Source: DATKEH01 sp035546355
GTDB lineage: Bacteria; Acidobacteriota; Thermoanaerobaculia; Multivoradales; JAIOJS01
Reading direction: 5' to 3'
Length of the DNA: 17,023 nucleotides
Assembly (NCBI GenBank): GCA_035546355.1
Contig: DATKEH010000027.1
Location: 1-17,023, forward strand
In this document: positions 6,217 to 13,373 of the stretch, in pieces
How positions within the stretch are numbered: position 1 is the first letter of the stretch
Layout of the letters: every line of letters begins with the position of its first letter
Program-made: the position numbers and the translations under genes
Notes under the pieces: generated by a model
Database searches by the model: none
Told to the model about the DNA's origin: nothing
Seen by the model: only the letters and a program-made list of their open reading frames with translations

Positions 6217-7614
6217 ATGCCCGAGACCCCGCCGGTGCTGATCGTCGACGACCAGCCGGCGGTGGTGCGGGCCCTCGGCGTGCTGCTCGACCTGCACGAG
6301 ATCCCGCACCAGTCGGCCGCCTCGCCGAGCGAGGCGCTGGCCATCGCCCGGCGGCAGCCGCTGGCAGCCGTCATCCAGGACATGAACTTCGCTCCCGGGG
6401 AGACTTCGGGGCGGGCCGGCGTCGAGCTGTTCCACGCCCTGCGGCAGGTCGACCCGGAACTGCCGGTGTTCCTGATCACCGCCTGGACGTCGCTGGAGAC
6501 CGCCGTCGAGCTGGTGCGCGAGGGGGCCGCCGATTACCTGCAGAAACCGTGGGACGACGGGCGGCTGGTGGCGACGCTGCGGGAGCTGCTGGCGGCGCGG
6601 GCGCGCACCCTGGAGGCGGCGCGGCGCGGCCAGGAGGTGGCCGCGTCGCGGGCGCAGCTCGCCGCCGAGCACGATCTGCGGGGGCTCGTCTACGCCAGCC
6701 CGGCGATGCACCGGGCGGTGGCACTGGCGCTGTCGGTGGCCCCCTCCGACGCCCCGGTGCTGTTCACCGGGCCCTCGGGGTCGGGCAAGGAGCGGCTGGC
6801 CGAGATCGTCCAGGCGAGCTCGCCGCGCCGCGGCGGCCCCTTCGTACGGGTCAACGTCGGGGCGATCCCCGACTCGCTGCTGGAGGCCGAGCTGTTCGGC
6901 GCCGAGCCCGGCGCCTACACCGGGCTGCGGTCGCGGCGGGTCGGGCACTTCGAGGCCGCCCACGCCGGCACGCTGTTCCTCGACGAGGTGGACTCGCTGC
7001 CGCTCGCCGGCCAGGTCAAGCTGTTGCGGGTGCTGCAGAGCGGGGAGCTGATGCGGCTCGGCAGCAGCCGCAGCCAGGTGGTCGACGTGCGCGTGCTGTC
7101 GGCCACCAACGCCCGCCTCGACGAGGCCATGGCGTCCGGCCGCTTCCGCGAAGACCTCTACTTCCGGCTCAACGTGGTCGAGGTCCGGGTGCCCTCGCTG
7201 CGCGAGCGCCACGCCGACGTGCTGCCGCTGGCCCGCCACTTCCTGGACCGCTTCGCCGCCGAGCGCGGCGAGCCGCTGCGCCTCGGCGCCGCCGCCGAGG
7301 AGGCGCTGCTGGCCCACGACTGGCCGGGCAACGTCCGCGAGCTGGAGAATCGCGTGCGGCGGGCCTGTCTCCTCGCCGGGCAGGCGGAGATCGCGCCCGG
7401 CGACCTCGGGCTGGGTGCGGAGGCGGAGGCGGAATCGCCGTCCCCGCCGCTCTCCGCCGACGAGGAGGGCGAGCGGCTGGGGCTGCTGCGCCGCCTCGCC
7501 GAGGTGGAAGGCAACGTCTCGCGCGCCGCCGAGGCCCTGGGGATCAGCCGCCAGGCCCTGTACCGGCGCATGGCCCGTCTCGGAATCGAGATCGAGCGAC
7601 GACCGAAGCCGTGA
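6217..7614 (+). CDS. NtrC-type sigma-54-dependent response regulator
   Basis: 465 residues in three domains. The receiver (about 5-125) has acidic pocket D11/D12, phospho-acceptor D55 (VIQDMNF), T88 and K110. The AAA+ domain (about 157-385) has Walker A GPSGSGKE, Walker B TLFLDEVD, the arginine region GRFREDLYFRLNV and sensor II DWPGNVRELEN. The sigma-54 contact loop reads GAYTGL instead of the canonical GAFTGA, so the aromatic position is kept as Tyr and the last Ala is Leu. The C-terminal Fis-type helix-turn-helix (about 432-456) ends SRQALYRRMARLGI. All parts needed for phosphorylation-dependent activation of sigma-54 promoters are present. The natural target is the promoter at 1173-1189 with its palindrome pair, by inference. 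The kinase gene overlaps its stop codon (GTGA at 7611-7614), which indicates coupled translation. Confidence 0.95.
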   Translation: MPETPPVLIVDDQPAVVRALGVLLDLHEIPHQSAASPSEALAIARRQPLAAVIQDMNFAPGETSGRAGVELFHALRQVDPELPVFLITAWTSLETAVELVREGAADYLQKPWDDGRLVATLRELLAARARTLEAARRGQEVAASRAQLAAEHDLRGLVYASPAMHRAVALALSVAPSDAPVLFTGPSGSGKERLAEIVQASSPRRGGPFVRVNVGAIPDSLLEAELFGAEPGAYTGLRSRRVGHFEAAHAGTLFLDEVDSLPLAGQVKLLRVLQSGELMRLGSSRSQVVDVRVLSATNARLDEAMASGRFREDLYFRLNVVEVRVPSLRERHADVLPLARHFLDRFAAERGEPLRLGAAAEEALLAHDWPGNVRELENRVRRACLLAGQAEIAPGDLGLGAEAEAESPSPPLSADEEGERLGLLRRLAEVEGNVSRAAEALGISRQALYRRMARLGIEIERRPKP

Positions 7615-8936
7615 GGGAGCGGCGGCGCAAGCTCTCCCTGGCCGGGCGGGTCGCCGCCTGGTCGGCGCTTGCGGTGGTGCTCGCCGCCGCTGTCGCGGCC
7701 GTCGCGGGGGCCCTCGGCCTTCCCCCCTGGGCGGCGGCGCTCGCCGGCGTGCTGCCGGCGTTGCCGCTCGCCGCCTGGGGCGTCGGGCGGCTGCTGGCGC
7801 CGCTGCAGCGGGCGATCCGCGGCGTCTCGGACGGCATCCGCAGCTTCCACGACCGCGATTTCAGCGTCCGCCTCACCTCCAGCCGCGACGACGAGCTCGG
7901 CGACCTGGTGCGGCTCTACAACCGGGTCGGCGAGGTGCTGCAGGAGGAGCGCCAGGCGATCCGCCAGCGCGAGCTGCTGCTGGCCACCGCTCTCGAGCGC
8001 TCGCCGGTCGCCATCCTGCTGCTCAACAGCCTCGAACGGGTGCTCTACGCCAACCTCGAGGCGCGCCAGCTGCTGCTCGGCGGCGGCCGTCTGGAGGGGC
8101 TGTCGTTCGCCGAGATCCGCGACGGCTGCCCCGAGGCGATGCAGGAGGTGCTGGCCAGCGGTGCGCCCGACGGGCTGTTCACCGTGACCCACGGCGAGGC
8201 GGTCGAGACCTACCACCTCTCGCGCCGCAGCTTCCAACTCAACTACCGCCGCCACACGCTGATCCTGCTGCGGCGGCTGACCGGCGAGCTGGGGCGGCAG
8301 GAAGCGGAGATCTGGAAGAAGGTGATCCGCATCATCTCGCACGAGCTCAACAACTCGCTGGCGCCGGTGTCCTCGCTGGTGCACTCGGCGCAGATGATCG
8401 CCGCCGACCCGCGCCATGCCCACCGCGCCGAGGAGGTGTTCGCCGGCATCCGCGAGCGGCTCGACCACCTGCAGCGGTTCATCGAGGGGTACGCCCGCTT
8501 CGCCCGCCTGCCCCAGCCGCGCAAGGAGGAGGTGGCGTGGGGGCCGTTCCTCGAGAAGGTCCCGGAGTTCCCGGTACGGCTGGCGGTGCCGCTGCCCTCC
8601 GCTCCCGGCTGGTTCGACCCGGCGCAGATGCAGCAGGTGCTGGTCAACCTGCTGAAGAACGCCGTCGAGGCCGGCAACGGCGCGGCCGAGGTCGGGCTGC
8701 GCATCGAAGCGAGCCGCGACGGCGGCGCGGTGCTGCAGGTGAGCGACCGCGGGCGCGGCATGGACGAGGAGACCCTGCGCCAGGCGCTGCTCCCCTTCTA
8801 CACCACCAAGCCTGGAGGCAGCGGCCTGGGCCTGCCGCTGTGCCGCGAGATCGTCGAGGCCCACGGCGGCAAGCTCTCCCTGCAGTCGCGCCCGGGCGAG
8901 GGCACCGTCGTCACCTGCTGGCTGCCGGGGAGGTAG
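7611..8936 (+). CDS. NtrY-like sensor histidine kinase
   Basis: 441 residues from GTG 7611, which shares four bases with the regulator's stop codon. It has two membrane helices (about 12-34 and 41-58) joined by only a handful of residues. These are followed by HAMP (about 59-112), a PAS-like domain (about 122-225), the H-box IISHELNNSLAP with phospho-acceptor H244, an N-box LVNLLKNAVEA (N350), G1 DRGRGM, an F-box LLPFYTTK and G2 GGSGLGL. SHELNNSLAP is typical of the NtrY group, whose partners are NtrC-type regulators, in keeping with its neighbour. With almost no periplasmic part, sensing is probably within the membrane or through the PAS domain, possibly of envelope state or of the exporter itself; the signal is unknown. 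It is the last gene of the exporter operon; the next gene has its own promoter. Confidence 0.95.
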   Translation: MRERRRKLSLAGRVAAWSALAVVLAAAVAAVAGALGLPPWAAALAGVLPALPLAAWGVGRLLAPLQRAIRGVSDGIRSFHDRDFSVRLTSSRDDELGDLVRLYNRVGEVLQEERQAIRQRELLLATALERSPVAILLLNSLERVLYANLEARQLLLGGGRLEGLSFAEIRDGCPEAMQEVLASGAPDGLFTVTHGEAVETYHLSRRSFQLNYRRHTLILLRRLTGELGRQEAEIWKKVIRIISHELNNSLAPVSSLVHSAQMIAADPRHAHRAEEVFAGIRERLDHLQRFIEGYARFARLPQPRKEEVAWGPFLEKVPEFPVRLAVPLPSAPGWFDPAQMQQVLVNLLKNAVEAGNGAAEVGLRIEASRDGGAVLQVSDRGRGMDEETLRQALLPFYTTKPGGSGLGLPLCREIVEAHGGKLSLQSRPGEGTVVTCWLPGR

Positions 8937-8979
8937 GGGTGAGGGCGACCCCGGCGCCGCTCGCTCGCGGCGGAAGCCC

Positions 8980-9008
8980 TTGGCGGCGGGCCATCCCTGG
9001 TGTATATA
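8980..9008 (+). promoter_or_regulatory. Sigma-70-type promoter of the metalloprotease-lepB unit
   Basis: TTGGCG (8980-8985) and TATATA (9003-9008) are separated by exactly 17 bases. TATATACA is one of very few AT-rich octamers in the window. The expected start site is near 9015, giving a leader of about 60 bases before ATG 9076. It lies in the 139-base gap after the kinase gene. Confidence 0.65.
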
Positions 9009-9075
9009 CAGTTGGCCCTGGCGCCATCCCCCGGATCCCGCGGCCCCCGCGGCTGCCCGTCTCGAGGAGCTCGTG

Positions 9076-11865
9076 ATGCGTCTCGTTCGTCTCGTTCGCC
9101 GCTCGCTCGCGCTAGCCCCCGCCGCCCTGCTCGTCGCCGGCTGCGTGCAGGTCTACGGGCCGCCGCCCGAGACCGCCGCCGCCGGTGCGGCCGCCAAGGC
9201 GGCCAACGGGCCCGCCAACGGCGCCAAGAAGGACGACAAGAAGGGGCCTCTCAAGCCGTGGAAGGAGGTGCTCGAGCACAGCGAGCCGGTGGGGGACGGG
9301 TTCCTCGCCTTCCACCTCAAGCGCGACCGCAGCCTGCTGCTCGAGCTGCGGCCGGAGCAGCTCGAGCGCGATTTCGGGATGACCCTGCACCTCTCCCGCG
9401 GGGTCGGCGAGTTCAACCTCCACGCCGGGCTGCCCTACTCCGGGGCGCAGCTGATGCGCTTCCGCCGCGTCGGCGATCGCCTGCTGCTGATCCACCGCAA
9501 CCCGCGGTTCACGGCCGATCCCGGCTCGGGGATGGAGAAGGCGCTGGAAGTCAACACCGGCCACTCCATCGTCGCCAGCTTCCCGGTGGTCAGCGAGAAC
9601 GAGGAGAGCAAGAACCTGCTGGCGGACGTCACCCCCTTCTTCGTCTCCGACTACGCCTGGGTCGCCTACTCGATGAAGTACGCCTTCGGCGACAAGCCGG
9701 TGGCCTTCGACAAGGAGAAGAGCTTCGTCGAGCGGGCGCGGGCCTTCCCCGAGAACGTCGAGCTCGACGTCACCCTCACCTACGCGCCCAGCGACGTGCC
9801 GCCGGCGGCGGCCGTGGGGGGCGCCGCTGCGGCCGGGGTGTCGGACTTCCGCTGGGTGCCGGTGACCATGCGCTACTCGCTGTTCGCGCTGCCCGAAGAG
9901 CCGATGCGGCCGCGGCTGGCCGACGATCGGGTCGGGCACTTCGTCACCGCGGTCCGCGATTACTCCCGCGACCGCGAGAAGAGCACGTTCGTCGGCTACG
10001 TCGAGCGCTGGCGCCTGGAGAAGCGCGATCACGCCGCCGCTCTCGCCGAGCCGGTGCAACCGATCGTCTACTACGTCGACTGGAGCGTTCCCGAGCCCTA
10101 CCGGCGCTACGTCAAGGAGGGCATCGAGGGGTGGAACGACGCCTTCCAGGCGGCGGGGTTCACCCGCGCCATCGTCGCCAAGGACCCGCCCACCGACGAC
10201 CCCGACTGGAGCCCCGAGGACATCCGCTACTCGACGATCCGCTGGACCGCGGCCAACCGCATGGGCTACGCCATCGGCCCTTCGGAGGTGGATCCGCGCA
10301 GCGGCGAGATCCTCAACGCCGACATCCTGATCTCCTGGTCCTTCGTCGCCGGCTGGGCCAGCCTGTACGAGTCCCAGATCGGGCCCGAGGCGGTGGTGGC
10401 GGACCTGCGCCGCCTCGAGGAAGGGCTGGCGGCGATGCCCTGGGCGCGGGGAAGGCTGTGCGCCGCCGAGGCGGGCATCGGCAACCAGCTGGCGCTGCAG
10501 CACGCCGTGCTCGCCGCTCTCGGCGAGCTGCCGCCCGACGGCAGGGTGCCGGCCGCCTTCCTGGGGGACGCCATCCGCGTGCTGGTGCTGCACGAGGTGG
10601 GGCACACGCTGGGGCTGCGCCACAACTTCAGCTCCTCCATCGCCACCCCCTACGACAAGCTGCACGACACCGCCTTCACCGCCGAGCACGGCGTCACCCA
10701 GTCGGTGATGGACTACGAGTCGGTCAACATCGCGCTGGACCGCGCCGCCCAGGGGCACTACTTCAACCAGGGGGTCGGCAGCTACGACCGCTGGGCCATC
10801 CAGTACGCCTACGCCCCCATCTACGAGCAGGAGGAGGGGGGGGAGCTGGCGGTGGCCGGGGCCCTGGTGGCGACGAGCGAGGACGAGCGGGCGGGGCTCG
10901 CCAAGATCGCCCGCCGCGCCGGCGAGCCGCTGCACGCCTACGCCACCGACGAGGACAACTGGCTCGGGCCCTGGGCGGTCGACCCGCGGGCCAACGCCTG
11001 GGACGTGGGCTCCGATCCCCTGGCCTTCGCCCGCGACCGGGGGCGCCTGGTCGACGCTACGCTGCCGCTGCTCGAGGAGCGCCTGATCGCCGACGGCGAG
11101 AGCTACGACCGCCTGCGCGGCGCCTACGCGCGGCTGCTGGTCGAGCGCTGGCTGCCGCTCTACCTGGGCGTCACCAAGACGGTGGGCGGCATCTACGTGA
11201 GCCGCGACCACAAGGGGGACCCGGCGGGGCGGCCGCCGATGCGGCCGGTGCCGGCCGAGCGCCAGCGCGAGGCGCTGCGGCTGATCGTCGACGGCTTCCT
11301 GGCCGAGGGCGCGGTGCCGCTGCACCCCCAGCTGCTCAACAAGCTGCTGCCGACCCGCCTCTCGCACTGGGGGACCGGCTGGGGTGCGACGCCGGTGGAC
11401 TACCCGCTCCACGACGTCCTGCTGGGCTACCAGGGCCAGCTGCTCGACGAGCTGCTGCACCCGGCGCGCCTCACCCGGCTGCTCGACAACGAGCTGCGGG
11501 TGCCGCCCGGCGAGGAGCCCTATCGGATGAGCGAGCTGCTCGACACGCTGACGGCCTCGACCTGGAGCGAGATCGAGGGCGGCCGGCCGGCAGCGGTGGG
11601 GTCGCTGCGCCGCGGGTTGCAGCGCGCCACGATCGACCGGCTGGCGCGCCTCGCCCTGGCCCGCAAGGGGAACCCCCTCTTCCCCGAGCCGCCCCAGGAT
11701 GCCCGGGCGCTCGCCCGCTACGAGCTGCGCAAGGTGGCCGGCTGGATCGACGGCGCGCTGAGCGGCAGGGAGCGCCTCGACGTCGCCACCCGCGCCCACC
11801 TCGAGGAGAGCGCCGCGCGCATCCGGCAGGTGCTCGAGGCGCCGCTGGCGTTGCCGCCGGCGTGA
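9076..11865 (+). CDS. Zinc-dependent metalloprotease lipoprotein, DUF5117/DUF4953 family
   Basis: 929 residues. The N-terminus MRLVRLVRRS plus a hydrophobic stretch ends in the lipobox LVAGC (C23), so the protein should be lipidated and face the periplasm or cell exterior. A low-complexity Ala/Lys linker follows, then a beta-rich part (about 70-290) resembling DUF5118/DUF5117. The catalytic domain has the metzincin-like zinc motif HEVGHTLGLRHNF (H506, E507, H510, H516) and a downstream Met-turn-like SVMDYES (M545). The C-terminal 350 residues are helical, as usual for DUF4953 proteins. Length and domain order match the family, which is frequent in Bacteroidota, Acidobacteriota and Gemmatimonadota; substrates are largely unknown. 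ATG 9076 has GAGGAG (9064-9069) six bases upstream. The stop overlaps the lepB start. The protease call is firm; its role is open. Confidence 0.92.
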   Translation: MRLVRLVRRSLALAPAALLVAGCVQVYGPPPETAAAGAAAKAANGPANGAKKDDKKGPLKPWKEVLEHSEPVGDGFLAFHLKRDRSLLLELRPEQLERDFGMTLHLSRGVGEFNLHAGLPYSGAQLMRFRRVGDRLLLIHRNPRFTADPGSGMEKALEVNTGHSIVASFPVVSENEESKNLLADVTPFFVSDYAWVAYSMKYAFGDKPVAFDKEKSFVERARAFPENVELDVTLTYAPSDVPPAAAVGGAAAAGVSDFRWVPVTMRYSLFALPEEPMRPRLADDRVGHFVTAVRDYSRDREKSTFVGYVERWRLEKRDHAAALAEPVQPIVYYVDWSVPEPYRRYVKEGIEGWNDAFQAAGFTRAIVAKDPPTDDPDWSPEDIRYSTIRWTAANRMGYAIGPSEVDPRSGEILNADILISWSFVAGWASLYESQIGPEAVVADLRRLEEGLAAMPWARGRLCAAEAGIGNQLALQHAVLAALGELPPDGRVPAAFLGDAIRVLVLHEVGHTLGLRHNFSSSIATPYDKLHDTAFTAEHGVTQSVMDYESVNIALDRAAQGHYFNQGVGSYDRWAIQYAYAPIYEQEEGGELAVAGALVATSEDERAGLAKIARRAGEPLHAYATDEDNWLGPWAVDPRANAWDVGSDPLAFARDRGRLVDATLPLLEERLIADGESYDRLRGAYARLLVERWLPLYLGVTKTVGGIYVSRDHKGDPAGRPPMRPVPAERQREALRLIVDGFLAEGAVPLHPQLLNKLLPTRLSHWGTGWGATPVDYPLHDVLLGYQGQLLDELLHPARLTRLLDNELRVPPGEEPYRMSELLDTLTASTWSEIEGGRPAAVGSLRRGLQRATIDRLARLALARKGNPLFPEPPQDARALARYELRKVAGWIDGALSGRERLDVATRAHLEESAARIRQVLEAPLALPPA

Positions 11866-12557
11866 GCCGCTCGCCGCGCTCCACCGCTCGCGAGTACCTC
11901 GAGGCGCTGCTGGTGGCGGGGCTGTTCCTGGCCTTCGCCAACACCTGGGTGCTCAAGACCTTCTACATCCCCAGCTCGTCGATGGAGGGGACCCTGCTGG
12001 TGGGCGACCACCTGGTGGTGAACCGCTTCATCTACGGCAGCGGGGGGGAGCGGGTGCGGCGGCTGCTGCCGTTGCGGCCCGTCGCCCGCGGCGACATCGT
12101 GGTCTTCCGCTCGCCGGAGGGGATGGAGCTCGACCTGGTCAAGCGCTGCGTGGCGGCCCCCGGCGACGTCGTCGACTTCCGCGACAAGCGCCTGTTCCTC
12201 AACGGCCAGGAGGTCGTCGAGCCCTACGTGGTGCACCGCGACCCGGCGATCGGCGGCCGCACCTCCTTCGACGCGTTCCGCGTCCGCCGCGACCAGTTCG
12301 GCCCCTACCGCGTGCCGCCGGCCCACTACTTCTGCGTCGGCGACAACCGCGACCTCTCCCACGACTCGCGCTTCTGGGGGCCGGTGCCGGCGACGCTGGT
12401 CAAGGGCCGGGCGTCGGCGATCTACTGGTCCTACGGCGGCGAGCCGCCGCCCACCGAATGGCCGGGTATGGCGCGGCGCATCGGACAGCTGGCGCGCACC
12501 GCGGTCGGCTTCTTCACCCGCACCCGCTGGTCGCGTACCTTCGAGGTGCCCGCCTGA
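11862..12557 (+). CDS. lepB: Signal peptidase I
   Basis: 231 residues. One N-terminal membrane helix (about 13-31) precedes box B, IPSSSMEGTLLVGD, with nucleophile Ser40 before Met41. The general base is Lys94 in LVKRCVAAPGD (box D) and box E is GDNRDLSHDSRFWGPV. All catalytic boxes of the S26A family are present, so it should cut Sec and Tat signal peptides on the outer face of the inner membrane. GTG 11862 overlaps the protease stop codon (GTGA), which implies translational coupling and shared transcription. It is shorter than E. coli LepB, having only one membrane segment. The C-terminus carries a basic tail after the catalytic domain (RRIGQLARTAVGFFTRTRW) that I cannot assign. Confidence 0.95.
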   Translation: MSRSPRSTAREYLEALLVAGLFLAFANTWVLKTFYIPSSSMEGTLLVGDHLVVNRFIYGSGGERVRRLLPLRPVARGDIVVFRSPEGMELDLVKRCVAAPGDVVDFRDKRLFLNGQEVVEPYVVHRDPAIGGRTSFDAFRVRRDQFGPYRVPPAHYFCVGDNRDLSHDSRFWGPVPATLVKGRASAIYWSYGGEPPPTEWPGMARRIGQLARTAVGFFTRTRWSRTFEVPA

Positions 12558-12574
12558 CCCGGGCGGTGCGGACG

Positions 12575-12596
12575 GCCGGCCCACCCCGTGGCCGGC
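12575..12596 (+). terminator. Possible hairpin after lepB
   Basis: GCCGGCC (12575-12581) and GGCCGGC (12590-12596) form a perfect 7-bp GC stem with an 8-base loop, 18 bases after the lepB stop. No T-run follows, so it may be a weak or Rho-assisted end, or a chance GC palindrome. Confidence 0.3.
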
Positions 12597-12682
12597 GAGA
12601 GATGAGATGATGAGGGCTGTGGATCCGCACCCCCCCTTCGCCCTGACCGTCGGCTTCGCCGCCGTCGAGAGCTGAGCCCACG

Positions 12683-13237
12683 ATGCCCGGCAGCCAGCGG
12701 CCCACCGAAGCGGAGCTCGCCCCCTTCTACGCCGCCTACGTGGCGCGGGTGCCGGCGGGCGACGTGGTCGCCCTGCTCGACGGGCAGCGGGGGGTGCTGC
12801 GCGACCTCGCCGCCGCCGTCCCCGCCGAGCTGGAGGGCCACCGCTACGCACCCGGCAAGTGGTCGGTGCGGGAGGTCTTCGGGCACCTGATCGACGCCGA
12901 GCGGGTGTTCGGCTATCGCGCCTTCCGCATCGGCCGGGGCGATGAGACGCCGCTCGAGGGGTTCGACGAGAACCGCTACGTGGACGCGGCCGGCTGCGAC
13001 GGTCGGCCGCTGCGCGAGCTGGCCGCGGAGCTGGTCGCCGTGCGGCAGGCGAACCTGTGGCTCTTCCGCGGCCTCGGCGCCGCCGCCTGGTCGCGCCGGG
13101 GCCTGGCCAACGACAGCCCGGTGTCGGTGCGGGCGCTGGCGTACATCCTCGCCGGCCACGTGGACCACCATCTGGCGGTGTTGGAGTCGCGCTACGGCAT
13201 CTCACTGCCGCCCGCGCCCGCGCCGCAGCCAGCCTGA
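12683..13237 (+). CDS. DinB-fold protein (DinB_2 / DUF664-like)
   Basis: 184 residues, a typical length for the DinB four-helix bundle. The three expected metal-ligand histidines are visible: H68 in VFGHLIDAE at the end of helix 2, and H159 and H163 in AGHVDHHLAVLESRYG of helix 4. The motif YAPGKWSVREVFGHLIDAERVFGYRA is the signature of the DinB_2 branch, close in pattern to bacillithiol transferase-like proteins. Members bind a divalent metal, and some are thiol S-transferases or hydrolases; the reaction here cannot be read from sequence. ATG 12683 has only a weak purine stretch upstream. The 125-base gap before it holds the possible lepB hairpin, so the gene probably stands alone. Cytoplasmic, with no signal or membrane segment. 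Confidence 0.88.
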   Translation: MPGSQRPTEAELAPFYAAYVARVPAGDVVALLDGQRGVLRDLAAAVPAELEGHRYAPGKWSVREVFGHLIDAERVFGYRAFRIGRGDETPLEGFDENRYVDAAGCDGRPLRELAAELVAVRQANLWLFRGLGAAAWSRRGLANDSPVSVRALAYILAGHVDHHLAVLESRYGISLPPAPAPQPA

Positions 13238-13257
13238 TCCGCCGATTCCCGCGCCGG

Positions 13258-13286
13258 CTGGCATGGTCCGGCCGTCCTGCTAGTCT
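13258..13286 (+). promoter_or_regulatory. Weak candidate promoter for the PLP decarboxylase
   Basis: CTGGCA (13258-13263) and TAGTCT (13281-13286) are spaced by 17 bases in the 136-base gap before the decarboxylase. Matches to TTGACA/TATAAT are 4/6 and 3/6 only. A perfect small inverted repeat CCACG-GTT-CGTGG (13297-13309) lies at about +5 to +17 of the expected transcript, followed by a second stem, GCCGGC at 13319-13324 with GCCGGC at 13335-13340. The leader would therefore be structured. Confidence 0.3.
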
Positions 13287-13373
13287 GCACTTCTCACCAC
13301 GGTTCGTGGCGAGGCCGTGCCGGCGGGCCTGCACGCCGGCCGCGAGCCCGCGATTCGCCGACCGGGAAGTACC

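Noticed and set aside
6084..7610. Long in-frame extension upstream of the histidine kinase
   Set aside because: It runs antiphase through the response regulator gene and yields low-complexity sequence; the GTG overlapping the regulator stop gives a normal full-length kinase.
9185..9382. Small alternative-frame ORFs inside the protease gene and elsewhere
   Set aside because: They lie within well-supported genes, have no ribosome binding sites and translate to Arg/Ser/Ala-rich low-complexity sequence.
9000..11861. Long in-frame extension upstream of lepB through the metalloprotease gene
   Set aside because: Same reasoning: low-complexity shadow of the protease gene; LepB begins normally at 11862.
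12482..12492. A half-copy of the CGGACAGCTG motif inside lepB
   Set aside because: It lacks the second half (GGCG instead of GTCC), is intragenic and has no sigma-54 promoter nearby.
12610..12675. A 21-codon open frame between lepB and the DinB gene
   Set aside because: No ribosome binding site, no recognisable product, and short frames are expected by chance in such DNA.
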